64,000 nt of DNA from NCBI RefSeq assembly GCF_032854445.1, contig NC_088301.1, positions 46,805,116-46,869,115 of the forward strand. The letters are read 5' to 3'. Source of the stretch: Liolophura sinensis. Lineage: Eukaryota; Mollusca; Polyplacophora; Chitonida; Chitonidae. This document shows, in pieces, positions 1 to 14,144 of this stretch. Under the pieces are notes generated by a model. That model ran no database searches and was not told the origin of the DNA. It saw only the letters and a program-made list of their open reading frames with translations. The position numbers were made by a program, and so were the translations under genes. How positions within the stretch are numbered: the stretch's first letter is position 1; every line of letters starts with the position of its first letter.

Positions 1-3000
1 ATGATGTTTTGATCATGAAAAAAATACTTAGAGTAAAAAGCACAAATTAAAGTTGTAAAATATGATGAAAAAAATGATTTATACTCAGAGGTATATATCA
101 CAGGTATATGTATATCATTTAGACGATTGGATTTTTTTATCACATTTTTCATCAGTCATTTTGCATTGCTGATGGTTTTTGTTTGAATATAAATCTACAT
201 TTACAGGAGGTATAATTTATAGAGGGCATTGAAATAATTGGACAGCTTCTATTTCCTACACATTTCCACACATGAGCTCCTTAGACATTTTGCTTGTAAC
301 ATATACTTGGTACGCTATACACCTATCTAAGTGTGAATATAGTTGTCCTGCTAACATGTTACATCGACATTCCTCAGCTTTAGGCTCATAAAAATTGCAC
401 TACAGTGATAAATATTTGTTGATAATGGTTTTTAGTGTAGAATGTTCGATGCAATGCTTATGGATTGTTAACAGGTGTTTGTTACACAAACACAGGTACT
501 CGGTGTCAGAATTTTAATGGTGAAATAAAGGATGGGAGAGCATTACCAAGCTTTTTCCAACACTGATTTATAGAATTGAAGCATCCATTTGATGGTGACC
601 TTGCTCTGTGAGTGTGGATATTGGATTGATGGACTTCAGCTGTATATAGCTTACCTCCCTTTGCCTGTGGAGCAATTTCTTGTGTTGTTTGTGAAAGCTT
701 GTTTATATATACACGTACTTCCAAGAAATGTGCAATGTTATTACTTTGCTAGATATGACCATTGGGTTATTGCTTTATTCAGATATCAGACTGAGATGTG
801 TGATATTCTTTCAGGTGGTGATGCTTGACACTTTTTTTTTGTTTCTCAGGATGTTCATGTAGTTTGTTATTTAGATGTTAATATATCAAGAAATTGATCT
901 TTTGAATTTGGCTGTAGTAATTCCATAGAGCACATTTAAGTGTGCAAGTGCACATTTAGTACTTTTTGTTTCCAACTACATGCTTGTTTCTGGAATTCAG
1001 TAGGCATTTTTGGCGATTGAAATATGAATACTAGAATATGACGTTGAGGAAAAAGCGCATAAGAATTGTGTTCCCGATTGTGTTCTCTGATATTCTTGTG
1101 CCTGTTTTCTGTTTTGTCTTTCATAGAACTATGACATTGTTTACTTGAGTGCTAGCGCACACCTCTGTAAAAATGTTCGTTAATATTATGCCTTAATGAT
1201 TTTTTGTTTGTAATCCTGGCTTGCTTGAATGTTCCCGTTTTCCTGCTGTGTATACAATGCTTCTGATGTATTTATTCTACACTTATTATTCATGCCATAT
1301 ATTTCTACAATTACCCTTTTCAGTTTTTGCCTTTAATGCAATCGAAAGTCTACACAGATTTTGTATGGTCACCTTCAAATTTAGACATGTGAAATATTTA
1401 CTACGAAAAGCTGTATTAATCGTATTGAAATCAAGCAACAGAAATTGTAGCAAGCAAGGAATGAATGTACTTAATATCTATGAATGACAGACAATTTTTG
1501 TTATATGGTTTTGTATGCAAGGAAACAGATTATCTGTTGCACTGTTAAGAATATACAACAATAGCTTTGTTGGATGAGACGTTTGTTAAAGGTATTTAGT
1601 TAAGATTGTTCTGTACGCGCGCAGAAGGTTAAATTGATACGCAGAATAAACGTAAAAGTTAAATAACGCAGTTCGGTGTTTTATTTAGACCAGCCAAACG
1701 ACACCTTTACATACCTCAAACTTGGCAAAGTTCATCACAAACTTGCCAATAATGTGTCTCCCATCACTTTTTTCCACCCACATGTAAAAAAAAATGTTTG
1801 TGCAAATTCCTTAATGTGGCATTCAACAACAATCAAATAAGTTCAACTTCGGAGGAGTCAGTCTAGAAGTTGTTTTCTATGAAAGCCACTGGCCTTTTCC
1901 ACAAAGCCATTTCTGAACCAAACAAAATTTAAAACTTCGTTACAATACTTACTTTTTTGCACAAGAAGTTGACATTTCTACGCATTTGTCCGAAGATAAC
2001 ATTGATAATCTGATAAAAATGTTAATTTATACAAATATATGCTCTAAAATCGTATTTAAAATCTTTAGCTGTGTGGAATCGACTCCAGGTACAAACTTCA
2101 TCGTCACACTCGGGATTGACCCCGGATCTCCCGCTTACCGGGCTGTCGCCCTATAATTTTCCGTGTGGCCAGCTAGAAAGTCTACACCGATTGACTTGAT
2201 CCAATCTAATAAAAACTTAAAATTCCTTAATTGTTGGCACCGGAGGTCAAGATATCCAAAGGGTCCTATTTGTACATCACTCATCGTCTTTGAAATTCTC
2301 ACAAACTGCCAGTTTGCTTGGTTCGGTTTTGAGCTTCATCACATGTTAAATTGACAGTACATGGGATCTAAATGGGCACAAACATCTATACACACAGTTA
2401 AGCAATTTGTGATTATTAAATCTATAGGAATCGAGACAAATATAGGCATCTATAGGCCATCAACCATAGTGGACAGGACGTTCCCTGACACCAATTTACA
2501 AAACAACGCTCACCACAAACGGTAAAGAAATTAAGGAAGTAGATTTCCATGATGCTGGAAGGACACAAGGTGTGTTCTGTAACGCATAACATTAATCAGT
2601 ATCCAAATCGTATACGGTGCTATGTTGTAAGTACATGTATACATCTTAGGGCTGTGACTGCAATTGTGCACACAACGTTCATTTTGGCATTGAACACGAT
2701 GCATATTTGATCCCGTATAGCCCCGGTATAAGCGGAATTGGCAACAATTATGAATCAGATATTTATTTTGAAGGGAACTCTATTACATGTACCACGATAT
2801 ATATACTTTAGTAAAATATTTAATATAACTATATATTTGATGTATATAATCTAAACAGCCCATTCCGAAAACATCTGCTGGAAAAAAGGCTGTGAGATGT
2901 AGAGCAAACTGGCAGGGCCAGGGGTATAACGGTCTCCATTGATACAACATGATATAATTAAAGACGTACATCATACAAATGACAAAACAGCATTACATAA

Positions 3001-3600
3001 GGAGCAGTTCAGACAAACACAACAGAACAGACACCCTTCAATATGAATCGGTGGAAAGGGATAAAATTAATTATTCGCAAAAGAATATAAAGCTAACTAT
3101 CAAGCATAATCATGCTGAATCATTCTATACAGATATGTTTGTTAACACCTGTAAATGGTATAAACCAATATTCTGCTGGTGAACTAATCATCCCCGATGG
3201 TCCATGGGCCTTGTGCTTCAATATGATAGCCCTCGCTGATGGGTAGCTTTATACAGGTTATGTCCCCTTCAATAAAGTTACCTATTGTCCAATGTGCTAA
3301 CTCGTATATTGTCAACAGCCATACAATAACAGCGCTATTAGAACCCCAAATCAGCTTAGGAACAGAGAGTTTACCTTTAGGAATACTTCCTTAACTAATT
3401 CAAGATATTCTTCTCAAACGTAATGGCAGATTTGTTCATGAAAGATGATATTTTAGCCCTCTTTGGGTTGGGAGAGGCGTGAGCTACAGTGGCGAGAGTG
3501 ACTGCATCAGCAAGTTTCTTTCAGCCAGTAAACGACAGAAAGCATGAAGTTTATGTTTTCTAACATTTTACCGCATTCTGTATTGGGTGTGTTAACAATT
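1..3600. other. No supported gene; possible 3' UTR or intergenic DNA
   Basis: Only short random frames on both strands. An AATAAA on the plus strand at 1645-1650 could end a transcript entering from the left, but nothing else supports it. Around 2640-2780 there is a diverged copy of a segment also present near 12880-13010 (shared words include AAGCGGRATT and GCAACAATTATGA-like text). Confidence 0.4.
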
Positions 3601-3625
3601 AACTGTTGACTTAAAGTTTAAAGAG

Positions 3626-3765
3626 CCTGCCAGCAACCTGCGGATGGTCGTGGGTTTCTCTCGGGCTCTGCCCGGTTTCCTCTCACCATAATGTTGGCCG
3701 CCGTCGTATAAGTGAAATATTCTTGAGTACGGCGTAAAACACAAATCAAATAAATAAATAAAATA
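3626..3765 (+). repeat. SINE-like element, family 1
   Basis: Contains GCCAGCAACCTGCGGATGG, TGGCCGCCGTCGTATAAGTG and TTCTTGAGTACGGCGTAAAA, then an (AAAT)n tail. The same order recurs throughout the window in both orientations. Confidence 0.8.
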
Positions 3766-4610
3766 AAGTTTAAAGATTACTGGTAAATTCAAACTAAAAC
3801 ACAGTAGGTGTTTGGGGTCATGTTTTCATGACCCAAAACACCAAAGGAAAATGCAAGCCTTCTGACTCTTTCAGAGGGACTTTCACACCCTCATTTATCC
3901 GTGGGTGCTATGAATGTTTATCTAATATCTTGCTCTTTAATTTGATATCTTACTTGCGTGGTGGCTTTAGTTACTAAACACTGTGTTGGCAGTCATTGGT
4001 TTGTTGTTATATCAAGCAGCTGGATAGAGGAAATGATTTCTCATCCGAAAAACAAAGCAAAGTGATTAATCCAAGTCAATCTGAAACATGATTGTTTGTT
4101 GACATTTTGACCTTGATGTTAAATCTATCAAGCGCAGCACTTTTGATTTAGAAGGAAAACATTCCTGATAAGATATATTTTCAGGGTTTTTCATTGTACG
4201 TTTTCACTGATTCCTACACTCTGTTCCGCCCCTGCAATACTTCTGGAGGAATGAATGAATGATTATGGCTTAACGCTGCTATTTCTGGAGGAAGACTTTG
4301 CGCACAATATGTAGTTTCTTATACACGAGTGCAACACTGAAGCCCCTCGTATGTGGGGCAAAGATTCTTTGTCAGGTTCTTGGATTGATGTTCTTAGTAT
4401 GCTGCCATCTGCACCAAGCTGAGCAAACTGCTGAGGAGGCTCGTTGAAGATTCTCTAATGTAGTATATCTTGTCACTTATTGATATTGTACATGATTTGT
4501 CTACTACATTCCATATAGTTGGTAACGGTCAAAGTCTAGTTAAATATTGTACTTGGTACATGAGGATTTCACATCTAAAATGTTTTTAGCTAGCTTCCTC
4601 TCCTACCTTA

Positions 4611-4756
4611 CGTGGAAAGGTCTTGCAGTAACTTGCGGATGGTCGTGGGTTCCCCCGAGTTCTGCCCGGTTTCTTCCCACCATAATGCTGGCTGCCGTCG
4701 TTTGAGTGAAATATTCTTGAGTACGGCTTAATATATCAATCAAATAAATAAATAAA
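4611..4756 (+). repeat. SINE-like element, family 1
   Basis: Same layout as the 3.6 kb copy (ACTTGCGGATGGTCGTGGG, CTGCCGTCG, TTCTTGAGTACGGC, ATAAATAAATAAA), with point changes. Confidence 0.8.
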
Positions 4757-5286
4757 ATGTTTCCATACGTCCAACTCTTGTTACCTCATTCTTTACTCTG
4801 ATGTAAAAAGTGAAGATTTATCTCAATAGAATATAATCCTACATGCAGAAGACGGTCATAGTACATGACTATACATGACTATACATCAAAAAACTCTTTT
4901 ACTGGACTGTGGCATAGTTTAATATATGGTTTGATCGTGAAAATTTAAATCATGATTATGGCTCTCTAACCGTCACAAGACCACAAAGAAGCATGGAATG
5001 AATCTTAACTTCGGTTTTTCAAACAACATTTTATGGTCCTAAAGTTTGCTTCTGTTAGTCTGCTTAATGATTTTATTCTGAATGCAGACCTTTTCCGAAC
5101 TCCTACATTTCGTTATCTAATTATTGATGAATGTATATGGTATATAAAGGAATCGATGAAAACAATTTGATGGAGTGTATCCCTAACAAATTGCTTTTGA
5201 ATTTAGAACATTCATTTGTTTAATGGCAAACTTTCCGTTTATTTCGGACACATGTCACATATAGCGTAACCATGTAACAGAGGATA

Positions 5287-5494
5287 TCAGCTCATCAGGA
5301 TATGCCTAATCTTACAGTACATGCTGCCTTGCTGGAACACCATGGCGGTCTTCTGCATGACTGATTCATCACCCTGGCAGCACAAGGTATAACGGCACCG
5401 GGACCTGTATTCGGTCATCCGCAAAATGTTAACGGTTGTTTTCAACCCTGAAATAGACATTCCAGTCATACATTGTAGTCCACAGTCGATTTCT
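5287..5494 (-). CDS. Possible terminal exon, cysteine-rich, unknown
   Basis: A minus-strand frame after a good acceptor (ccgttttcag|A) and running to a stop; 68 residues with EIDCGLQC, YRSRCRYTLCCQGDES and GSMYCK, seven cysteines in all. The cysteine density and acceptor suggest a real last exon of a small secreted protein, but no upstream exon of matching phase 2 was found. Family not recognised; it does not follow the VPxxCC pattern of genes A-C. Confidence 0.25.
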
Positions 5495-8400
5495 CTGAAA
5501 ACGGCTCAAAACATTCCGAACGTTTAGCGAGATGTACCACTCAGATTGGCCACGTCCCCAGCTCAGCTTCCACATTAACAAAATATTACTGGAAATATAA
5601 ATTTATGTGTGATAATAAAAACATCTCATGCACTAGGTTTGTTAGTGCGCTCTAAAATCGCTATTAATGAGGGCGCTCTGCATGGGGTTTACCACTAATG
5701 CACCCAAAAACCTGACTGCCTTCACAGAGATAAACACCAGCCAATCAACCAATCAGTTAATCAAACCCAAAACCCCATACATATATGTACATAATTCATG
5801 TATAACTTTCGAGACACATTGGCCCTACATGCCATCCTCTATTGGATGGAAAGTTATTTACAATAAGCTTGTTTTAAATCAACAAATTAGAAATTATTAT
5901 GGTGTATCTAGGTGCTGCATTTGTGGCTAACTTTCAATTGGGGTTAACAGAAATCTTACCGAAGTCAAGAAATAGATGAGTGGTATTTGTAGGTGAATTT
6001 CTGAATTTGTTTGGAGTTTGGGAACAGTAACATAAGATAATATATATATATATATACCCTTGACTTTTCATCTGTATATTGAGCTGAATTTATGAAACAT
6101 ACTATGTTAGATGCATAGTAATCATGATCAAATTATTGGTAACTGTTCACACCTGCCGTATACAAGGGATTCTATAGATGTAAATAAGGAAAAACTGACA
6201 ATAATTCTAAAGGTAGTTACAATGCATTGTTATTATATCAACAGAAACAAACCTTGGAACTCCTATGTCTGGATTACATATAAGATCTAAGCTTATATAT
6301 ATACGTTCCTTTTTCAGAATTGTTTTTGCATGCCGTTATACATCATACCTATTCTTACCTATAAGTCATGAACTGACATAAGTGTCATATACAAATGATA
6401 TTGGCCATATAACTTACATATGCATCGATGAATAACATAAATGTGTAGACATGCCACTTAAATGTACAATGCCAGTAAATACACAGAGACCAGCGTGATC
6501 CATGAAACCAGAATCCCATGTAGAGATAATAAAGCCCTTCAGAAATAAATATGGATTCAAATTTTTGAAGTATTAAAGTAATAGCTATACTCAAAATAAT
6601 GCATGTCCCTATGTGTGCTGTTGAAGTAATACTAATACTATACATACGTTTATATCCCAGGGTAAGTGACGAGAGTGAAACATATATAGATGAAAATAAC
6701 CTTTTCGTGGATTCAAATATGAAACAAATACCCAATATTATAGTGGAGGAATGTTCTTATTTCTGTAAGAGTATACAATTCACGAGTGTGAGGACCAGCA
6801 TATTCCACTGAACAGAGAAAGACAAAAGATCTGATATAGAATTTTAGGTAAGTATAGGACACATTTATATAGCAGAAAACGTTACAGTTTATAAGCAGAC
6901 CCAATACTGTGTAGTTCGACAAAGCGAAAACATTAGTATCAAACAGATAAAAATGTATATCTTACCAAAGTGGACATGCCATACAGGTTACGGCATGTGT
7001 GTGTTACAAGTACATGGCTAAACATTGAGAATGAGATCTCAAAAGTAAGGTAACTTTATTTAGTGAGAAAACACTATTATCAGAGTAATTTCTGCACAAG
7101 CATTCAAGACGGTGTGTATCTGTTGAGTACGGAATATAAGATCCAAGGAAATATCAACACGTTGAACTTTTCCTACAATCAATATGCTTATCAAGTAAAC
7201 GATATAATGTTGATAGATACTAGATACGTGAAACCATGTTTCTAGCTTTTACATTTGTCATCAGTTTTTCTGTCCCAAAATTTTCTGTAAGACCCACAAA
7301 GTCCATATTGATCACTAGACGCTTACGTTAAGTTTTATGATTTTGAATGTTCAGTCTTCAAAGTCTAGAAAAAAATGGGAATTTCACTCTTAGACTAGCA
7401 GAATTTGCGCTGATATGTGAATGTGTCTAGCTTTTACATTTGTCATCATTTATTCTGTCTTATTACAAAATTTTCTGTAAGACCCACAAAGTTCATATTG
7501 ATAACTAGATGCTTACGTTAAGTGTTTATGATTTCGAATGTTCAGTCTGCAAAATCGTGAAAAAGCTGAATTTCACTCTAACAGAATTGCTGATTTGTGA
7601 ACAATTGCTGACTTGCATAACATTAGTACCATACTGAAAATAGCAATATTTGGTCAATCCCGATAGGACATGTACAATCTTAATTTTTGTGCATATAGCG
7701 TATTATGTGGATGCTCTTCATGGTCAGAAGGTTAATATTTCATTAAATCATCACAAAAATATCCTCTACAAACTACCAGGCAATATCTGCACTGACAACA
7801 ATAAACATGTGCATTCTAAGCATTCATATGCTATATACATGTTAATTTTTTTCATTCACTTGCCACAAAACATCTGTGGCTATTTCATTGTTAAGTAGAT
7901 GGGAGTGTTTAGTCTTTGGATAGTTTCCAGGTATAGAGAAATCGCATACATTATTTCAGAGTACATGGGTTCAACCCTTCACCTATTTAACATAGATGTG
8001 ATATGTATAGTTCAGCAAAGCCACAAGTTCAATGTAAAATAGATACAGATTTAGAGAACTTGACAGATGTATTTTTGATTATCTCTTTCCAACGTCATCG
8101 CCAGGTCAGTGGGATGGTTTATAGGGCGGGGCAATGAGAATAATCCGACACATAACATATGCGCATTAGGAAATGAAAATAAAAGTGCTTAGCGCAACTG
8201 ATGACACGACGGAAATAATATCCTACTAGCGTTTTAGCGGAGAAAAAAAAATTTCACGAAATGATCTAGATCTATACTATTTTGCTGACGTACTGACCCA
8301 GGAGAAAATATCTACAGTGTGCATTAATACAGCTGTTATCTTTATACCTTTTCGTCACACGCGGTGAACACGAGAGATGGTTCAGCTCAAAAGCCTCGTG

Positions 8401-9604
8401 ATAAAGCTTCTAGCAGCAGTTTCTAGACTCAGGGATTTCAGTTGGCCACATCATCACTAATTGGCTGGCGGCGTTAACGACGTCTGCCTGTGTATATATC
8501 CGTCTACGTACAAGGAATTTTTTTCAGCTTTTCGTGTTCTAGATTGGCTGAAGCTTTATTTTAAATAGCAATTCAACAGAATTAGTTGATAGTAAATTAA
8601 TGACTGTTGATAAAAATGAAATCAGTAAGGAATAATTTTTAACCAGGTCCCATCAGCATATTTCTTTTAAAAATTGCCTAGAATATGATGAGAATATAAC
8701 ATTCTAGATGATTGACCTAAATATTATGCTGAGCATTGCCATCTTCTAGACTTTGTTTAAGACAATCAGGGACAACGTCGTTTATAAAGCTGAGTCAAGC
8801 CTAGGATATTGTCAACCACGCTTTTGGTTAAAAACCGATGGATTTGATTTGTTAGCAGAAACAAAACAAAATGTGAGGAGAAATTAGTAAATGAAAAATA
8901 AAAGAAATTGCGGATGGTTTTGATTAGCCAGCACTTGACACAAAACAAAATGTCAGGAAAAATTAGAAAATGAAAAATAAAAGAAAATTAATAAAGTCAT
9001 TTTTGGTTTTGCCTGATGATTGGGAAGAAACAATGACATGTATTAATACCCCGGACTGATTTCGTTGAAGTAAACACAGATTGAATACTTCAGCGTGAAG
9101 TATTTGATTTGATATTTCACTTGCCACACAGTCCCACGAATGTAAAACGTTTAAACATACATATATACAAATCTCTTATCCATGATGCATGATAAAAATA
9201 CAAGTGAGTCTATTACATATAATATATAATAGTCCAATGTTGTAGTATTCACTTGAAACGCCTTGTCATGAAGGAGATATATGGATAGAGAATGAAGGTA
9301 TACCCTAATTCCTCAATCGTTTCAACGTATGAAAAATCAACTTTCGGTGCAATTTATTCACATTTTAATTTGATTTTGGAGACAAAACTACTTGGGTTGC
9401 AGTTTCCAGTTTCAGGGCCTCACAAAAAGTATATTTTATAAGTCAACACAGAATAACGCCTTCAGAATATGTCTGAATAAACACCTTGCAAACATACGAA
9501 AAAAAAATTGAAAAATTACAGTTTTGTTGTTTACAACTTGAAAACATTTCCAGAAATGTACCTTGCAATAAAACAGATGTGTTTACCAAGCCCAAGATAC
9601 TTAC
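5495..9604. other. Intergenic, no supported gene
   Basis: Only short frames without splice context. Holds a short (AT)n at about 6041-6055 and the tandem duplication at 7241-7602. Confidence 0.4.
7241..7602. repeat. Tandem duplication, two units of about 180 bp
   Basis: Units 7241-7425 and 7426-7602 both begin TCTAGCTTTTACATTTGTCA, contain AAAATTTTCTGTAAGACCCA and GCTTACGTTAAG, and differ by point changes and small indels. Non-coding. Confidence 0.85.
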
Positions 9605-9718
9605 CGTAGCAATATAACGAATGTCTCAGTTCATTCAGTATTTGCGACAAAAGATTCCTGTTATCATAAAGCTTGTAAGTTGCATTAGGAATATTCAAAA
9701 TGTGTAAATTTCGTGTCG
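9605..9718 (-). CDS. Possible internal exon, unknown
   Basis: A minus-strand segment with an acceptor (tttcaag|CGACAC) and a strong donor (TACG|gtaagt), phase 1 to phase 1. It codes about 38 residues with a helical look (LLSQILNELRHSLYCYG). No partners joined with confidence; chance is quite possible. Confidence 0.18.
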
Positions 9719-9928
9719 CTTGAAACAGATACACCTTTTTGTCAACCACGCACTTCTAGGTGGAGGACATAAACAGTTTTATGATTAGTTCTTTTTCGTA
9801 TTTTATTGTTTTGTTTTATTTGGGAATTTTTTCGTTGATAGATGACCTATTACAGACATACAATTAAAATGTAAAATTGAACACCGTAAAATAACAGACA
9901 TCTTCACCATCATTTTGTTGTGCTGTTT

Positions 9929-10028
<100 letters not shown>

Positions 10029-11089
10029 CAACGTTACAGTGAATCATTTAGTGATACACCTATACACTGAGTGAAAGTAAAACGTTGCACGGGTCCCTCG
10101 CATGGGAAATCTGGCAATCACCCATTAAATCATTATTGAGATATAAGCAGATACATAAACTGTCATCACTTGGGGGATAGTACATTGCACAGAAAGATAC
10201 CTTGTCATCGAAATCTAAATGAGCTCGGTTTAATAGGATTTAAAGGGTCTTCATGTGACCTACATAACAAACAAAACTTGTTACGTAGATTGCTAATACG
10301 AGAAAACAAAAACTACACTTTTTATTGTCTGTCTTGAAATTTCAAATCATGTTTATAATAAAATCAGAATTAGTTTGTTGTGACAGCAGGACAAAGCCAA
10401 TATTCATCATTTAATTTCAACTCCGCCTGTATACTCTCATTGTGTATTAAATGCATATAGACTAAACCCTTAAGGTTTTTCGTTACAGTCGGTGAACATG
10501 AAAAATTTTTCAGTCAGCATTTGATAGATTGTCTCTGTGGCCAGTCAGTTTACAGATAAATAAGATGCCTTGAGATATCTCACATGATTTTTAACAGTAG
10601 CTACAACAACGGTTTTTGCACTTCGTTTACACTGGAAATGGTTATGAAACAATCTCATAATTATATTCGAAACATAAAGATTTTTCTTCTGTACTAACAT
10701 GTCATATGGTGAATTGTTTTCAAGGTAATTCTTCACCAGTTGAAAGCACAATCTTCACCTCTTCTGTTGAAAGCACAAGGCATGAAGTGAACCTGTATTC
10801 ACATTCTGTTCTGTACACACTGTACTTATGTGTAAGTATAAGTAAAGTATCGAGTTTTACAAGTCGATTCTGATACAGTTATACCTACCAAATCTTGAAC
10901 AGTCACGTCCACTATAAACTATGAAACTTGTAATGAATAATGCATTTGGCCACGTCACTGTGTAGAGTACTGGTATACGTTCACTGTGTAGCAAAGTAGG
11001 TCTCTATGGAAGAACATGACAAACTCAACATGTTCATTTAGCTTACTAACGGTTCTTCACAGTTTTTTTACTTCAACATATCTGCGGTA

Positions 11090-11145
11090 CGTGGAAAGGT
11101 CTGCCAGCAACCTGCGGATTGCGGATGGCCTTGTGTCCCTTGTCG
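11090..11145 (+). repeat. 5' fragment of SINE family 1
   Basis: CGTGGAAAGGTCTGCCAGCA and ACCTGCGGATTGCGGATGGC match the head of the family. The 3' half is missing. Confidence 0.6.
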
Positions 11146-11598
11146 GGGTTGGTGTTGTATATCCATCGTGCTGAATTAGATCGCCACGTTGGATACATGA
11201 ACAGCTGTAGTCAAAGCGCAGCTGAGATACATAGTTTGGTTATCGACGACTGATTCTAGCATGGTACACGATTTGAATACAGATTTCACTCCGTCGCCAA
11301 AAAACATACCATGCGTTTTCCTTACATCAGTGAAAACTGTTGACTGCTTCCTATTGCATGATTCCTTCCCAATTTCGTACTTTGTTTACCTTCTTAGTAC
11401 TTTAGAGATTTATGTTATATACCGTTTTAGGAATTGGGTTTGTAATTATTGACGTGTAACGTCAGTTTTGGTTGGTTTACGAAAGTTTGTTGCGACCCAT
11501 ACAGATAGTACATATAAACTGTATTTTTCAGGCCTGTATTGCTAAAATGTTCATCTGTTTCTCATCTTATCAATTTTTTGATTCGTATTTAGACTTTC

Positions 11599-11873
11599 TT
11601 ACTGTAGAATGTGATATGATGGAAAGTTTACTACACTTTCTTCGTTTCGTGAGTTATTCCTCCATGAAGAAATATCTGTCAAGTTCAAAACATATTTTGA
11701 TATAAAGTAAGCCTCATTACGAATACATTTAAGGACACAAAATTCATAATGGTCAGCTATTTTTGGTACACAGTTTACCACACGATGATACGACAGAACT
11801 ATTATGTCTGCTTCCACATCCCCATTACATGCAGCACGACATGCAGCCATAAAAAAATCCAGATCATCCAAAC
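11599..11873 (-). CDS. Possible 3' exon or pseudogene segment, cysteine-rich, unknown
   Basis: An open minus-strand frame coding LDDLDFFMAACRAACNGD and later CVPKIADHYEFCVLKC. An acceptor at aacaag|GT would join it in frame to the 12290-12443 segment, but its polypyrimidine tract is poor and an in-frame stop lies just upstream. The C-x3-C pairs suggest a disulphide-rich domain in the first two thirds; the last third looks like read-through. Not recognised. Confidence 0.25.
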
Positions 11874-12289
11874 CTTGTTTCATACATACAGATGTACACA
11901 GTGTTCAGAGTTTTCTCCCCTGACATAACAAATACAAAAACATGCGTGTATAATATGTTGCTCAAAATGCATGAAAAGATGGGAAAATGTAACGGCAACA
12001 ACTTTCGTGTCCAGGTACGCCCCAAGTATATGAGCTGTGTGTGTGTACGGTGACTGGTGCGACGTACCGGGTTGATACGGTGTGCAGCCTGCGGCTATTG
12101 CAAAAAGGTGTCTGACTTACATACGCGCATGCAATAAAAACATCACAGTGTGAGTTATTTCTCAGTTATGGTCATTATTATTTAAACCCCAGATAACGTG
12201 TAATCATATAGCAATCTATGATACCATGTTGTATGTAGCTAACCAAAACCACACGAGTAAATTTTAGCAAGGTAACCAAAAGTACTTAC

Positions 12290-12443
12290 TCGTTTTAGTA
12301 ATTGACTGACTATATGTACATTGGAGATATTCCTGACAAATCCGAAGATCTGCTTCAAAGGTATACAGGTCAATCTCGTAAGGGTTTCCAATGATGTACC
12401 GTGATTTTCTTCTCTCTTTTAACAAAGGCTTCTTTCTCTTTAA
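12290..12443 (-). CDS. Possible internal exon, basic then cysteine-containing, unknown gene
   Basis: An open segment bounded by an acceptor (atatcag|TTAAAG) and a strong donor (ACGA|gtaagt), entering in phase 0 and leaving in phase 1. It codes a Lys/Arg-rich start (LKRKKPLLKERRKSR) and then an acidic part with ICQEYLQC. The next downstream minus-strand frame (11873-11599) can be joined in phase and is also cysteine-rich. No first exon found and no family recognised. It may be a secreted cysteine-rich protein or chance. Confidence 0.28.
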
Positions 12444-12532
12444 CTGATATAAACACACTTATAACGTATCAGTGAACAGTCAGTAACTCAGACAGTTAAA
12501 GGTACTTTCACTTAATCAATGAATCCCGCGAG

Positions 12533-12670
12533 GCCTCCTGTTCAAGGAAGTTTGCCAGGTACCTAGCTAAGGGTGATGGCTTATTAATGGCACGCCAGTT
12601 TCCATAAACCTGAGATCACACCAGGAAGAATTCTTCATTACGGCGTTAAACATTTATTCATTTATTTGAC
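12533..12670 (+). repeat. Diverged SINE-like element
   Basis: Ends GAATTCTTCATTACGGCGTTAAACATTTATTCATT-like text that resembles the family 1 tail, with a poorly preserved body. Confidence 0.35.
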
Positions 12671-14138
12671 TGGTGATTTACGCAGTTTAACAACAATCAA
12701 TAGATATATTCAGTCAGAGTTCTCATGGGAATATGTAAGAAATAATATATAAGAATCAAATAAAGCTGGTAACATGTAACAGAGACAGTTATCGGTTTTC
12801 AGTGACAGGGAGGCGAATTGTAGGCATGGTGTCCAATTCAAATTTCAAACTCAAAGTCCGTGGATGATTGCCAGGTCGAATACAAATACAGGTATCTTAA
12901 CCGCGCTATGATTGCAACTGTTCATAAAAGCAATATGTTGATATAGTACACATGAATGCTTATACAACCCTGGCCCGGGGTTAAGCGGGATTAGCTACAA
13001 TAATATGACACACACACAAAAATATATTTGGCACACTAGTTTCTTGTGGCGTAGGCTGCAGCAAAGCGAAATATGTATACGTCATATTCCAAGACGAATG
13101 CAATTGCCTTGTGCAAAAGGGTTCATTTCACCTAAAAAGACAGAAGGTAAGACAAAATCTGCTACGCGATGTGATCTTGATCTGTACTATAGACAAGAAA
13201 CAAATCTTTAAAATTAGACCGTTATCACTTTGACCAAGGTATGGTTTTTGATGTATGGTCATTGTTCCATATAGCTTCAGGGTTACTTCCTATATCGATC
13301 TATGGTAACGAGAATTTATGATATGTGGGCGGCTCTGCATGGTTTGATGACCACAACCTGATCTTTTTGTGCGTCCCTGGAATATATCTGCATGATCTAC
13401 TTGCCACATTCTGAACCAGCCGATAAGTTATTAGTACAGTGTGTTTTTCGTCAAACAGGATTCAAATACGACAACCAAGGTAAGTACTTTATGGACGCGT
13501 ATTTATAGCCTTGTATTACCCCATGGGCTATAGGCCCAACATTATGAAAACAAAACCATGAAGACCTATTATCTTCATATGACATTTGTATACGATATCA
13601 GACTACGAAAATTAACTCGTACGTAACAACCCGGCTGATTAAACGTACTCTCACAGCTATCCAAGAAAAGGTTTATTAATAAAGGTTATTATATAGGCCG
13701 TGTAGCTAGGCAGTAGGGTCTGGTATTTCCTTTAGTCATTCAAGTTAAACGTGAACAGACCTCACAGAATTATTCTTTTCTATTCGTGGATGTACCATCA
13801 GGTAAGCGACATGAGCCGTATGTTTACTCGGTGGGTGTGCACGTTCAAGAGGTTAAAGAAACATGTAGGCAACGAGATCACAACGAGTCCCTGGGCTCGA
13901 TGCGGAGGAGCCATGCCATCAGGTATTACTGTCATGTATAACCTGTCTCAATAGGCTTGTACATGCCAGTATGCTGAATTCACATGCAATAATGAGGAAT
14001 ACACATGTTTCAGTGTAGAATCCTGTTTCATGGGTTAAACCTCAGGAGATTTTGGTATTTTAATTTCATGCGAATGAATACAGATTAAGTAACTAAAGAA
14101 TAAAAAAAAAGAGATGATATAATTTGAGTTTAAATAGA

Positions 14139-14144
14139 TTTATT
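14139..14144 (-). terminator. Candidate polyadenylation signal of gene A
   Basis: Reads AATAAA on the minus strand, about 440 nt past the gene A stop codon. This is the first canonical hexamer I noticed downstream, so it gives a plausible 3' UTR length. No transcript evidence. Confidence 0.4.

Noticed and set aside
11261..11452. A 63-residue plus-strand frame at 11.3 kb
   Set aside because: Related text occurs at 29.96 kb, 38.7 kb (reverse) and 49.2 kb with stops, so it is an interspersed repeat and not a gene.
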